A stretch of 64,000 nt of DNA, from assembly GCA_016721945.1 (NCBI GenBank), contig JADKHC010000005.1:62001-126000 (forward strand), in the 5' to 3' direction. The notes beneath the pieces are model-generated. The model ran no database searches. It had not been told where the DNA came from and saw only the letters and a list, made by a program, of their open reading frames with translations. Below are positions 40,317-48,929 of this stretch, piece after piece (position 1 is the stretch's first letter; every line of letters starts with the position of its first letter). The DNA is from Verrucomicrobiota bacterium (GTDB lineage Bacteria > Verrucomicrobiota > Verrucomicrobiia > Opitutales > Opitutaceae). The translations under genes and the position numbers were made by a program.

Positions 40317-40427
40317 TTTTTTGGGGTAAGGGTTAAGTGATAAGTGGTAAGCAAAACGCGTAGCTCACAGGCAGGATTTCCAGGAAACTTACGCTCTTAA
40401 AACTTACCCCTTATCACTGACATCTTA
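40317..40427. other. Short intergenic with an inverted GTGATAAG/CTTATCAC pattern
   Basis: Holds AAGTGATAAGTGGTAAGC and, 50 bases on, CTTACCCCTTATCAC, then CTTATCAC again next to the yidC stop. May form a hairpin that acts as the yidC terminator; otherwise a minor repeat. Confidence 0.45.
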
Positions 40428-42266
40428 TCACTTCTTCTTCGGTGTCACATTCTTCATCCCACGGCGACCACCAGCAGCAGCAGTTGCAGTCGCGACCGAC
40501 GCGGCAGGCACTGGATCTTTCTGGCGGTTAATGTAGATCTGCTGGGCGATGGTGAAAAGGCCGTTGACCGTCGAGTAAAGCGCGAGCGCACAGGAGAAGG
40601 GGTAACAGATGACCACGTAGATCAGCGGCATCCACTTCATCATCTGGGCCATCATCTTGGCCTGATCGGTGTCCATGTTCGGCTGCGGCACGAGCCTAGT
40701 CTGCACGATCATTGTGACACCGAGAACAAGCGGTAGTATATTGATCGGGAATCCGGCGATATGCCCAACGGTGTCGGGACCGGCAAGATCCTTAACCCAG
40801 AGAAATTCCGCGAAACGCAGTTCCGGCGCGCTCTGGAGCATGGCGAAGATGCCGATGAAAAACGGGAACGGAATCAGTACAGGCAAGCAGCTGCCGAGCG
40901 GGTTGACCTTGTTGTCCTTGAAAAGCTGCATGTTGGCCTGCTGCATTTTCTGCGGGTTGTCTTTGTACTTCACCTTGATCGCGGCCATCTCGGGCTGCAG
41001 CTTCTGCATGCGCTTCGCGCTGCGCGCGGCGGAGAGTGTGAAGGGCAGCGAGGCGAGCTTGATCAGCAGCGTGGTGATGATGATCGCGAACCCCCAATTA
41101 TGGCTCCAGCCCGCCGTCCAGTTGATCAACTGATTCATCAACGGGGCGAAATAGCCGGAGAGGAAAATGCGGTTAAAAAAGAAACTCGTGTAGTCCATGA
41201 CCTTGTCCTGGTCATGCTTGAACACATCGCTATTGGAGAGGCGCTTGTACTCCTTCGGGCCAACATAGACGCTCATGCTTATCTTCGACTCAGCGCCGGG
41301 TGCCATGCCGGGAATGTCAAAACGGATCGCTCCAGCCAGGCCGATGTTTTGACCACTGCTACCGGGAAATGGTGCGAACTCCACGCGGCGCGTGATGGTG
41401 CTAACCGCAGGTTGATCCGGGGTAATGATACTGACGAAAAACTGATTCTTCGCACCGGCCCAAACGACCGGGCCCGAACGCTCGATGTAGGGCAACGGAT
41501 CCCTACGGCCGAAGCCCATGAAACCGCCGCCAGCAAGATCGGCCTGGCTGATCTGCTCGGTGTCCTTGCCGGTGTTGTACCCAATATTCAAATACTGCCC
41601 CGTATCGTTGCCGTTGAGGAGTGCCGTCGTGCCTATGCTGAGCGAAGCCCGTGGCAGGGCGATCGTCTGATCTGTCAAATTGCGAAAGGTCGTCTCGTGG
41701 CGGAGTTGGTAGGGATCGCCATTGGCGGAGGACACGTCGCTGGCCGCGATCACATAGCGGCGGGTGACCTCGATCCGGTTTTCGAAGATGGCACGGAAAA
41801 CGACCTCGCTGGCCGTCTGCGAAACAAGCTGATAACGTACCGAACGATCCAATCCCGGGAAAGAATCCTGCGTGAACGCGAGAATCGGATCAGCATGCAC
41901 CTGGTTGAAAACATAAGGTTCGGCCTGGCCTTTGATCGCGGCGTATTTCTTGAAACTGACATCGCGGATCGCACCGCCGAAATCGGTCAGAGCCACGCGG
42001 ATAAAGTCATTGGACAGCGTGACGACATTGGCCGAACCATCGTCTTGCACCACAGCGGCGAAGGTCGCGTTATTAGGCGCTCCGGCTGGCAGGGCAACCG
42101 TGGTCGACCCTGGTGTCGGGTTGGTGCCAGCAGCGGCCGGAGCCGTCGCGATCGGGGCGGGCTGGGCCACGGGCTGAGAACGCGGCGGGGCCGTGGGCGC
42201 TAACTTGTAGGCAACGACAGCTGCAATGATCAACAGGACGCCGATGGTCGTATTCTTTTTATCCAT
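40428..42266 (-). CDS. yidC: Membrane protein insertase
   Basis: A 612-residue insertase that helps inner-membrane proteins integrate, alone or with SecYEG. First helix TTIGVLLIIAAVVAYKLAPT, then a large periplasmic beta-domain (about 60-370), then the conserved helices: FFNRIFLSGYFAPLMNQLIN, WGFAIIITTLLIKLASLPFT (with the Arg of SAARSAKRM), NPLGSCLPVLIPFPFFIGIF and MMKWMPLIYVVICYPFSCAL. C-terminal tail rich in Ala/Lys. The start is the ATG before DKKNTT. Last gene of the rpmH-rnpA-yidD-yidC run. Confidence 0.93.
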   Translation of the reverse strand: MDKKNTTIGVLLIIAAVVAYKLAPTAPPRSQPVAQPAPIATAPAAAGTNPTPGSTTVALPAGAPNNATFAAVVQDDGSANVVTLSNDFIRVALTDFGGAIRDVSFKKYAAIKGQAEPYVFNQVHADPILAFTQDSFPGLDRSVRYQLVSQTASEVVFRAIFENRIEVTRRYVIAASDVSSANGDPYQLRHETTFRNLTDQTIALPRASLSIGTTALLNGNDTGQYLNIGYNTGKDTEQISQADLAGGGFMGFGRRDPLPYIERSGPVVWAGAKNQFFVSIITPDQPAVSTITRRVEFAPFPGSSGQNIGLAGAIRFDIPGMAPGAESKISMSVYVGPKEYKRLSNSDVFKHDQDKVMDYTSFFFNRIFLSGYFAPLMNQLINWTAGWSHNWGFAIIITTLLIKLASLPFTLSAARSAKRMQKLQPEMAAIKVKYKDNPQKMQQANMQLFKDNKVNPLGSCLPVLIPFPFFIGIFAMLQSAPELRFAEFLWVKDLAGPDTVGHIAGFPINILPLVLGVTMIVQTRLVPQPNMDTDQAKMMAQMMKWMPLIYVVICYPFSCALALYSTVNGLFTIAQQIYINRQKDPVPAASVATATAAAGGRRGMKNVTPKKK

Positions 42267-42279
42267 GAAAAATTGGGGA

Positions 42280-42639
42280 TCAGACTGAAACTTGGGTTGA
42301 GCGCACACGCAAACAGACACGGCGCATCACGCCGGGCGCGGGCACGGGATCTTCGCCGCCTTGATGAAACGGCGTGCAGCGCAAAAGTCGGCGCACCGCG
42401 AAAAACAGTCCGAGCACCGCGCCGTGCGTGCGCAACGCCTCGGCCGCGTAGTGCGAGCAAGTCGGATAATAGCGGCAACTAATCGTGGGCCCAAACATGG
42501 CCGGGATCGAAGGCGACAAAACCTTTTGATACACCCAGATCAGCGCGAGCAACGGCAGCGCCGGCAAGCGGGCGAGCTGGGAGGCAATCGCTTTGGGCGA
42601 AGTCTTCACGTTGCGTGGGAGGGGAAAAGCTTGCGACAC
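42280..42639 (-). CDS. yidD: Membrane protein insertion efficiency factor
   Basis: A 119-residue YidD (most are 70-90). Family core: LIWVYQKVLSPSIPAMFGPT, CRYYPTCSHYAAEALRTHGA and RRLLRCTPFHQGGEDPVP. A 25-residue N-terminal extension overlaps rnpA by 34 bp; a later start is possible, but the overlap is normal for this operon. It precedes yidC by 13 bp. Confidence 0.88.
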   Translation of the reverse strand: MSQAFPLPRNVKTSPKAIASQLARLPALPLLALIWVYQKVLSPSIPAMFGPTISCRYYPTCSHYAAEALRTHGAVLGLFFAVRRLLRCTPFHQGGEDPVPAPGVMRRVCLRVRSTQVSV

Positions 42640-42995
42640 GCGTCCACGAACTTCTGTTCGATTTCGCTGTATTCAAGCCGATTGAGCGCAGCACGGGCCA
42701 CCATCAGCAAGTCGCAATCAGGTGGGACAAGATTTTGGTGCTGGCGAAAGATTTCGCGCATGCGGCGTTTGGCGCGAGCACGCTTGACCGCGATGCCCAC
42801 GGCCGCTGTTGAGGCAATAACGCCCACGCGCGGTCCATGAATCGGGGTCATCGGGACGACCACGTCGGCGGTATTTTCGGGCGGTCGTCGATACCACCAG
42901 AGCGTAAAAGCGCCACAGTCCTGACGGCGGCCTTTCTCTCGCGCATCGCGAAAATCACGCTGCCGACGCATATGTTGCTCGGCACGGAAACGCAT
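42606..42995 (-). CDS. rnpA: Ribonuclease P protein component
   Basis: A 129-residue RnpA that binds the RNase P RNA and helps process tRNA 5' ends. The conserved RNR motif region reads VGIAVKRARAKRRMREIFRQ (RNR replaced by KRARAKRR), with PRVGVIASTAAVG before it and LLMVARAALNRLEYSEIEQK after it. An insertion of about 10 residues precedes PRVGV. Between rpmH and yidD as usual. Confidence 0.88.
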   Translation of the reverse strand: MRFRAEQHMRRQRDFRDAREKGRRQDCGAFTLWWYRRPPENTADVVVPMTPIHGPRVGVIASTAAVGIAVKRARAKRRMREIFRQHQNLVPPDCDLLMVARAALNRLEYSEIEQKFVDACRKLFPSHAT

Positions 42996-43037
42996 GGCGC
43001 GAAGAGAGTTAGAAACGTCGCTGACGCGGAGCCAGAA

Positions 43038-43175
43038 TCAAACAACCGTCAGGCGCTTACGGCCTTTGCGACGGCGGGCGGCGAGAACTTTACGGCCACC
43101 AACGGTGGACTTGCGTGCGCGGAAGCCGATTTTACGGGCGCGCTTGAGGCGATGTGGGCGGAATGTCGGTTGCAT
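43038..43175 (-). CDS. rpmH: Ribosomal protein bL34
   Basis: A 45-residue ribosomal protein, too short for most gene callers. MQPTFRPHRLKRARKIGFRA continues RKSTVGGRKVLAARRRKGRK; the family core GFRAR...GR.VL..RR.KGRK.L is complete. The start is the ATG before QPTFRPH. It leads the rnpA-yidD-yidC run; dnaA, often upstream, is not here. Confidence 0.92.
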   Translation of the reverse strand: MQPTFRPHRLKRARKIGFRARKSTVGGRKVLAARRRKGRKRLTVV

Positions 43176-43248
43176 GGTTGTTAGACGAAAAAGGGGTGAG
43201 AGATGACCGGAGCCGCCGCGCCGTGTCAAGGCACGGTTTGGTTAACCT

Positions 43249-44547
43249 TTATTCGAGGTTCTGAGCGGGCGGGCGGAACTTGGCGAGTTCGGCCTCGCTC
43301 GGCAACAAGTCATCACACGTTTCGCCTTCTTCCAGCGCGACATCGGGGATGCGCGTGAAGGCGATGCGCAGCGGCGCGTAGTCGAGCGAACCATGCGCGC
43401 CTCCGTAGTAGACGGTATTCTTTCCGAGTCGGCGGTTGAGTTTGTCGATCGCAGCATTGAGCGACGCACGCGAGTCGCCCGTTTCAAAAAGCGTCGCAGT
43501 GTGACCTTTGACCGGAGTGAAATGAAACAAGGTCACACCAACCGCCATCGGCTGGCGCGCCGTCGGACGCCGACTCCAGAGCTGGTTAAACACGTGCGTG
43601 AGCTCCAGCGTGTCCTGCGTTTCGAGAAATGTCATCGCCTCGCCCCAGCTCGCACGACGTGGATAACGCATACTCACGTGCAACCCACCCGCGTAGTAAC
43701 CGGCGTGGCGCAAACGCATCGCGGCTTTTTGCAGGAGGCGGTGCAACGTCCCGAGCGCGCCCGGTTCGTTGCGCAACTCCGGCGGCAACACGTGCGAATG
43801 CCCAATGGTGCTGGTCTGCGTAGCGGGCCGATAAACGAGTTCGCCGCGCAGGCCGTGGTACATGCGATCACCCTCGATGCCGCGCCAGACTTTATGCAAC
43901 TCGGCGCGCGAGGCAGCGCAGAGTTTTTCCACCGAGTCATAGCCTGCGGCGAGGAGGCGCGTCTCCATGTTCGCCCCGACGCCAGGCAGATCGCGAAGTT
44001 TTAGTTCAAACAAACGATTCGGCAGATCCGCGTCGTCGAGGATGACCAGTCCGTCGGGCTTCTGCATGTCCGAGGCGATCTTCGCGAGAAAGGGATTGGG
44101 CGCGATGCCGATGCTGCTCGTCAGGCACTCGCCCACCTCGCTGGCGATGGTGCGCTTGATCTTTTTTGCCACGGCCTCGGCCTTGTCACGCGGTGCGAAG
44201 GTCGCCGTGAGGTCGCAGCAGACCTCGTCGATCGACATCACATCCACAACATGGATACACCGCTCGATCGCCTCGACGAGTTTCTGGTGATAGCGCACGT
44301 AAACCGCCGGGCGCGCCTCCAGCACGATCAGGCCGGGACAAAGTTGCCGCGCTTCATGGACAGGTGTGCCGGTTTTTACGCCCTGGCGTTTCGCTTCGTA
44401 GCTCGCCGCGATGCAGCAGGTCGTCTCCGCCGCCAACGGCGCAACTGCCACGGCCCGCCTACGCAACTCCGGCCGCTCCTGTTGCTCCACGGAGGCGAAG
44501 TAGGAATTGAAATCAACGACGAGCGAGCGGCACGGCACGATGCCCAA
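43249..44547 (-). CDS. Y-family (DinB-like) translesion DNA polymerase
   Basis: A 432-residue polymerase with the Y-family catalytic acids in SLVVDFNSYFASVEQQERPE and VVDVMSIDEVCCDLTATF, plus ASYEAKRQGVKTGTPVHEAR, SSIGIAPNPFLAKIASDMQK and the helix-hairpin-helix DLPGVGANMETRLLAAGYDS. Several positions differ from DinB (DFNSYF for DMDAFF; SIDEVCC for SIDEAY), so it is a divergent lineage rather than classic Pol IV. There is no C-terminal clamp-binding tail of the standard kind visible, and no LexA box was recognised. Just upstream of rpmH on the same strand, but 70 bp apart. Confidence 0.87.
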   Translation of the reverse strand: MGIVPCRSLVVDFNSYFASVEQQERPELRRRAVAVAPLAAETTCCIAASYEAKRQGVKTGTPVHEARQLCPGLIVLEARPAVYVRYHQKLVEAIERCIHVVDVMSIDEVCCDLTATFAPRDKAEAVAKKIKRTIASEVGECLTSSIGIAPNPFLAKIASDMQKPDGLVILDDADLPNRLFELKLRDLPGVGANMETRLLAAGYDSVEKLCAASRAELHKVWRGIEGDRMYHGLRGELVYRPATQTSTIGHSHVLPPELRNEPGALGTLHRLLQKAAMRLRHAGYYAGGLHVSMRYPRRASWGEAMTFLETQDTLELTHVFNQLWSRRPTARQPMAVGVTLFHFTPVKGHTATLFETGDSRASLNAAIDKLNRRLGKNTVYYGGAHGSLDYAPLRIAFTRIPDVALEEGETCDDLLPSEAELAKFRPPAQNLE

Positions 44548-44890
44548 AATTCAACCTTCGCCTAAACCTGTCAAACGCCGCCAGCCGAGCTCCGCGAGCA
44601 GCACTGTGGTTGCGACTTTTGCGCAGGCTCGATCCGGCCTCGCTGATGCCGCTTCCTCATGCGCTACAGGAAGAAGATAGCCATGATTAGTGCGGCAGAC
44701 GGCCTAAACTTTGCGCGGAAACGTCCGAAATAGTTGAGAATGCGTCCACTCTCTCCGCCGGAATTGTCCCTACCCGCCGCGAAGAGCAAATCAACCCGCT
44801 CTGCCGGGCTGATGGAGTTCACCCATTCACCTGCATCAGCGGCCTCGACGAAGCAATTCGTGCCGTCGCTCTAGTCCGTCCGCACTCCCC
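44548..44890. other. Intergenic between polymerase and chemoreceptor genes
   Basis: About 340 bases; divergent promoters expected. No repeat, operator or RNA structure recognised. Confidence 0.4.
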
Positions 44891-46771
44891 ATGACCCTAA
44901 ACCGCAAGCTCTTCATCCTCGCTGCTATACCGCTGCTCTTTGCGGCCATACCGGCGGTCATTCTGGTTAAGAAAAACCAAGCTGCTGTCCAGGAAATGGA
45001 CGGCCTTACCACGTTATCGAGCCTTGTCTGGAAGATGGCGGCAGTCGAACGCTGCCTCGATGAAGAGGCGGATAATTGGTACATGTTCCGGCGCGAACAC
45101 GACAACGACCCGAAGAATCTGCTCGATGCCGCCCGCGCACGTCAGGACAAAGCGCGCGGCGCCACCGACACCGCCCTGAGCGAATACGACCTTCTGCTCC
45201 AATCCACCGACAGTGCGAAGTTTCCCCAGGAAATCCGGACGGTGCTCGACAGTGTCGCGCAAGACCGCGCCCAGCTGCGTGCCACACGCGATTTACTCTA
45301 TACCAAGCACACCGACAAGGACTCGGAACACATCGAGGCCTACTACCTCGCCATCCGCACGAAACTCGGCAGCGTTCTCGCCCTCCTGATCGACCAAACC
45401 ACCGATCCAGCCATTCTCCGGAAACTTCAGACGCTCAGCAAAACGATTTCGTTGCGCAAGAGCTTCATGGAAGCGGGCCGCAAGCTCTTCTGGGCTCTGC
45501 AAACTTACAACGCGACCAAGGCCATGATCCCGAAGGAGCACATCTCCACGGTGGCGCGTAACGTACAGGCTGCGAACAACGACTGGAAAGACGCCCTCGC
45601 CTTCAGCCAAGGTGCCACCCGCGAAAAACTCAGCGGCTACGATGCCCGTTTCCAAGCAGCCCTCGACCCCCTAAGAAAATTCATCGTTACCCTGACGACC
45701 GACGTAGCACCGCCCATCCTCGTGCAATCTCAGTGGGACGTACACTATGACTTCGTCGACATCGAATTTGGAAAATACGTCGGAACGCTGCGCGACGATT
45801 TCATCGATTCGTGCAACCAAACTCGCGCCGACCTCGTTCGCCAGCGCAACATCACGCTCGGCTCGATCATCATCGGCGCAGCCTGTGTTCTCCTCCTGAC
45901 GAAACGTCTGGCCGAACAGATTTCAAAACACCTCGCCATCATCGCTGCGCGGCTGGCACGCGCGGCCGAGACCTTTACCGAGCGCGCAGAAGAGCTCGCT
46001 TCGGCCTCTCAGAAACTGGCAAACAGCGCGGCAGAACAAGCCGCCTGCATCGAGGAAACAGGCGCGGCCGTGGCCGAACTAACCACCACGACCCAGCAAA
46101 ACGAAGACGTTATCTTGCTCGCCAAGCAGAACACGCACGAAGCCGCGATGAGCGCCAAAGAAGGCACGCGCCTGCTTAAAACGCTCAACACAACCGTCAC
46201 CGAGACCCAAGCCTCCGGTGCAGCAATCACGAACATTCTCAAGAGCATCGACGAAATCGCCTTCCAAACCAACATCCTAGCCCTAAACGCCGCAGTGGAG
46301 GCCGCCCGTGCGGGTGAAGCCGGTGCCGGCTTCGCAATCGTGGCCGACGAAGTCCGTACACTTGCCAAACGCTCGACCGAAGCCGCCCACGAAACAGCGC
46401 GCTTGCTCGCCGGCGGCGGCGATGGAAAAGGAAGCCGCTCAGGCGTAGCTGGTAGCCTCGCTCAAATCAGCGCAGATTCCCAACGCGTGCTGACCCACTT
46501 CGACGTGATCGCTGCCAAAGTCGGCGAGACCGACGAGCAAACCGAAAAAATCGCGCGCGCCTCCGCCGAGCAAACCAGCGGCTTGCAGCAAATCGAAGAC
46601 GCCATCCACAAGATCGACAAACTCACTCAGGAAAACGCCGCGTCGAGCGAAGAGACCGCTGCCGCCGCCAACGAATTGATTAAGAATGCGGAGGAAATGA
46701 CCGAAACCGTCCACCTCCTGGAAAACACGATCGGCGTTCGCATCGACAGCAAGGATGAGGAAAACGCCTAG
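44891..46771 (+). CDS. Methyl-accepting chemotaxis protein
   Basis: A 626-residue receptor: first helix KLFILAAIPLLFAAIPAVIL, a ~290-residue all-helical periplasmic sensor (about 30-318), second helix ITLGSIIIGAACVLLLTKRL (about 321-340), no clear HAMP domain, and the cytoplasmic signalling hairpin with the conserved tip IDEIAFQTNILALNAAVEAA (about 452) and RAGEAGAGFAIVADEVRTLA. A Gly-rich insert (LLAGGGDGKGSRSGVAGSL) breaks one arm of the hairpin just after the tip. No other chemotaxis genes are nearby, so it plugs into a remote array. Confidence 0.9.
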   Translation: MTLNRKLFILAAIPLLFAAIPAVILVKKNQAAVQEMDGLTTLSSLVWKMAAVERCLDEEADNWYMFRREHDNDPKNLLDAARARQDKARGATDTALSEYDLLLQSTDSAKFPQEIRTVLDSVAQDRAQLRATRDLLYTKHTDKDSEHIEAYYLAIRTKLGSVLALLIDQTTDPAILRKLQTLSKTISLRKSFMEAGRKLFWALQTYNATKAMIPKEHISTVARNVQAANNDWKDALAFSQGATREKLSGYDARFQAALDPLRKFIVTLTTDVAPPILVQSQWDVHYDFVDIEFGKYVGTLRDDFIDSCNQTRADLVRQRNITLGSIIIGAACVLLLTKRLAEQISKHLAIIAARLARAAETFTERAEELASASQKLANSAAEQAACIEETGAAVAELTTTTQQNEDVILLAKQNTHEAAMSAKEGTRLLKTLNTTVTETQASGAAITNILKSIDEIAFQTNILALNAAVEAARAGEAGAGFAIVADEVRTLAKRSTEAAHETARLLAGGGDGKGSRSGVAGSLAQISADSQRVLTHFDVIAAKVGETDEQTEKIARASAEQTSGLQQIEDAIHKIDKLTQENAASSEETAAAANELIKNAEEMTETVHLLENTIGVRIDSKDEENA

Positions 46772-46908
46772 AACGCGCCCTTGAATATAGCTTAACGAAC
46801 CTACTGCTGACGCCAAAAGGCACGAAGCCGTGCCAGCGCCAGATGCGTGTCGCGCCCAAGAACAATTCCGCCTTTGCCTTGGCCACTTAAATCACTCTTT
46901 CTCAACTC

Positions 46909-47355
46909 ATGCCGATGCACATCGCGGTCATCTCCGACACGCATGATCGTTGTCCGAAAAAATTACTCTACCACCTAGCGCCAGCCGACGAAATCTGGCA
47001 CCTCGGCGACGTTTGTGACCCCAGCATCGTTACGTTATTGGAACAACTCCGACGCCCCATCCGCCTCGTCCTCGGCAATAACGACGTCAGCGACGAATGG
47101 CCGCTCACGCTCAATCTTCGGCGCAATGGCGTAGACTTTCATCTCGAACACATCCCGCCGCTCCATCCCCCGCTCCACTGTGATGTGATCATGCACGGCC
47201 ACACGCACGCGCCGCGTGACGAACAGCTCGGCGGTGTCCGCTGGCTGAACCCCGGCTGCGTCTCCCGCCCCAATCGCGGCTGGGGCCCCAGCTTCGGCTG
47301 GCTGCATTTTCACGAAGAGCCAAAGAAATACACCTGGGAACTCGTGCCGCTCTAA
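46909..47355 (+). CDS. YfcE-type metallophosphoesterase
   Basis: A 148-residue calcineurin-like phosphodiesterase: metal ligands in IAVISDTHDRC, IWHLGDVCDP, LVLGNNDVSD and MHGHTHAPRD, and NPGCVSRPNRGWGPSFG near the end. Small YfcE-like enzymes hydrolyse phosphodiesters; the natural substrate is unknown. Followed 24 bp later by lepB. Confidence 0.87.
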   Translation: MPMHIAVISDTHDRCPKKLLYHLAPADEIWHLGDVCDPSIVTLLEQLRRPIRLVLGNNDVSDEWPLTLNLRRNGVDFHLEHIPPLHPPLHCDVIMHGHTHAPRDEQLGGVRWLNPGCVSRPNRGWGPSFGWLHFHEEPKKYTWELVPL

Positions 47356-47379
47356 GCACTCTCAGTGTTTAGTCGCGTC

Positions 47380-48078
47380 ATGAAAAACCAACTCGCCTCC
47401 GCCTCGCGTTATCTCTTCCGGGAGTGGATAAAACCACTCGCCCTCGTTGCCGCCATCGTTTTGCCGCTCAAATCCGCCGTTGCCGATTGGAACTGGGTCC
47501 CCTCCGGCTCGATGCGCCCCACGATTCTCGAAGGCGAACTCGTTTTCATCAACAAGCTCGCCTACGACCTGAAGGTGCCGTTCACCACCCACCACCTAGC
47601 AGAATGGGACAATCCGCAGCGCGGCGAAATCGCTGTGTTTTATTCGCCAAAAGACGGCACGCGCCTCGTCAAACGTGTCATCGGCCTGCCCGGCGACCGC
47701 ATCGCCCTCCACGCCAATCAGCTCACGATCAATGGCCAGCCCGTCGCCTGGAGCGCCGCCAACGAAACCTGGCGCACCTACGCCACCGCCCAGGAAAAAT
47801 CCGAGGCCATCGCCACCACTGAAATGCTCGGCACCGTGCCCCACCCGATCTTGAGCCTGCCGCGACAAATGGCCCTGCGTGACTTCGACGAAATCACCGT
47901 CCCTGCGGGCCAGTATTTCATGATGGGCGACAACCGCGATTGCAGTTTTGACTCACGCTATTTTGGCTTCGTGCCGCGCCAGCAAATCATCGGCCGCGCC
48001 AACGCCGTCGTGCTCTCGTTCAACACGGATCGCTACCTGTTGCCGCGCCTCAGTCGCTGCTTCAGCAGACTATTATAA
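47380..48078 (+). CDS. lepB: Signal peptidase I
   Basis: A 232-residue enzyme that cleaves signal peptides on the outer side of the inner membrane. One N-terminal anchor (LFREWIKPLALVAAIVLPLK), nucleophile Ser in VPSGSMRPTILEGE, base Lys in TRLVKRVIGLPGDRIALHA, and box GQYFMMGDNRDCSFDSRYFG. The start is the ATG before KNQLASA; a GTG 15 bases earlier is possible. Confidence 0.92.
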   Translation: MKNQLASASRYLFREWIKPLALVAAIVLPLKSAVADWNWVPSGSMRPTILEGELVFINKLAYDLKVPFTTHHLAEWDNPQRGEIAVFYSPKDGTRLVKRVIGLPGDRIALHANQLTINGQPVAWSAANETWRTYATAQEKSEAIATTEMLGTVPHPILSLPRQMALRDFDEITVPAGQYFMMGDNRDCSFDSRYFGFVPRQQIIGRANAVVLSFNTDRYLLPRLSRCFSRLL

Positions 48079-48136
48079 CGCCGCGCAACAAACTTGCTGG
48101 CGTCGGTGCCGTCGATGCGTTCACTGCATTCATCAC

Positions 48137-48868
48137 GTGAGCGACGAAGTCCAGCAAAGCTTGTTCGATACCTTCGCGCCGGAAACCGGCGTGCATAAAG
48201 GTCCGCCGGAAATTCTTTTCCAGCGCAGCGAGCGCGCGCACCACTACCGCCTCACGTTGCGACGCGACGGCGTGGCGATAGCGACTATACCGGCACGCGG
48301 CAACGAACGCGAAGCCCGCGTTTTCGTTGACCAACATCGCGACTGGCTGGATCGCGCCCGCGCCCGCCAGCGTCAACGCCCCAGCGGCGCAGATCGCTGG
48401 ACGCTCGGCACGCACGTGCTCTGGCGCGGCGAGATGACTGAACTCCGCCCAGCGTCCACGGGCGACCGCCCGCTCGTCTGCCTCGCCGCCGATGTTTTCC
48501 GCGTAGCACAGTTGCAAGGCGACCTGCGTCCCACGCTCGAAGCGCATTTCACCCGCCTCGCCAAAATCGAACTCGCCGGACGCACCTGGGAACTGGCCGC
48601 CGAAACCGGCGTCGGCGTCAAGGAAGTCACCGTGCGCAACCAGCGTTCGCGCTGGGGCTCCTGCTCAAGCGGCGGCGTCATTTCCCTCAACTGGCGTCTC
48701 GTGCAGACACCGTATTCAGTCCGCGACTACATCATCTATCACGAACTCATGCACCTGCGGGAGATGAACCACTCCGACCGCTTCTGGGCGCGGGTCGAGG
48801 AAGTCTGCCCGACTTGGCGCGACGCCGAACACTGGCTCAAGCAAAACGGCAGCCTGCTCGGCCTGTAG
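48137..48868 (+). CDS. YgjP-like zinc metallopeptidase (DUF45)
   Basis: About 243 residues. The zinc motif is YHELMHLREMNHSDRFWARV (HExxH with the third His nearby) and the preceding strand reads NQRSRWGSCSSGGVISLNWR, the DUF45/YgjP family signature. The function is a predicted cytosolic metalloprotease or wound-type peptidase, not shown. Start: a GTG before SDEVQQSLFDTF is the first codon of the recognisable protein; the open frame extends upstream into lepB with no family sequence. Confidence 0.8.
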   Translation: MSDEVQQSLFDTFAPETGVHKGPPEILFQRSERAHHYRLTLRRDGVAIATIPARGNEREARVFVDQHRDWLDRARARQRQRPSGADRWTLGTHVLWRGEMTELRPASTGDRPLVCLAADVFRVAQLQGDLRPTLEAHFTRLAKIELAGRTWELAAETGVGVKEVTVRNQRSRWGSCSSGGVISLNWRLVQTPYSVRDYIIYHELMHLREMNHSDRFWARVEEVCPTWRDAEHWLKQNGSLLGL

Positions 48869-48929
48869 CGGCCATCGTCCGCACTGCGCCTCGCATTTGT
48901 CTTTCGCGCGCACACGCCTTCCTTGTGGG

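Noticed and set aside
42280..43250. Replication origin beside rpmH
   Set aside because: No dnaA gene, no cluster of TTATCCACA-type boxes and no AT-rich unwinding region were seen.
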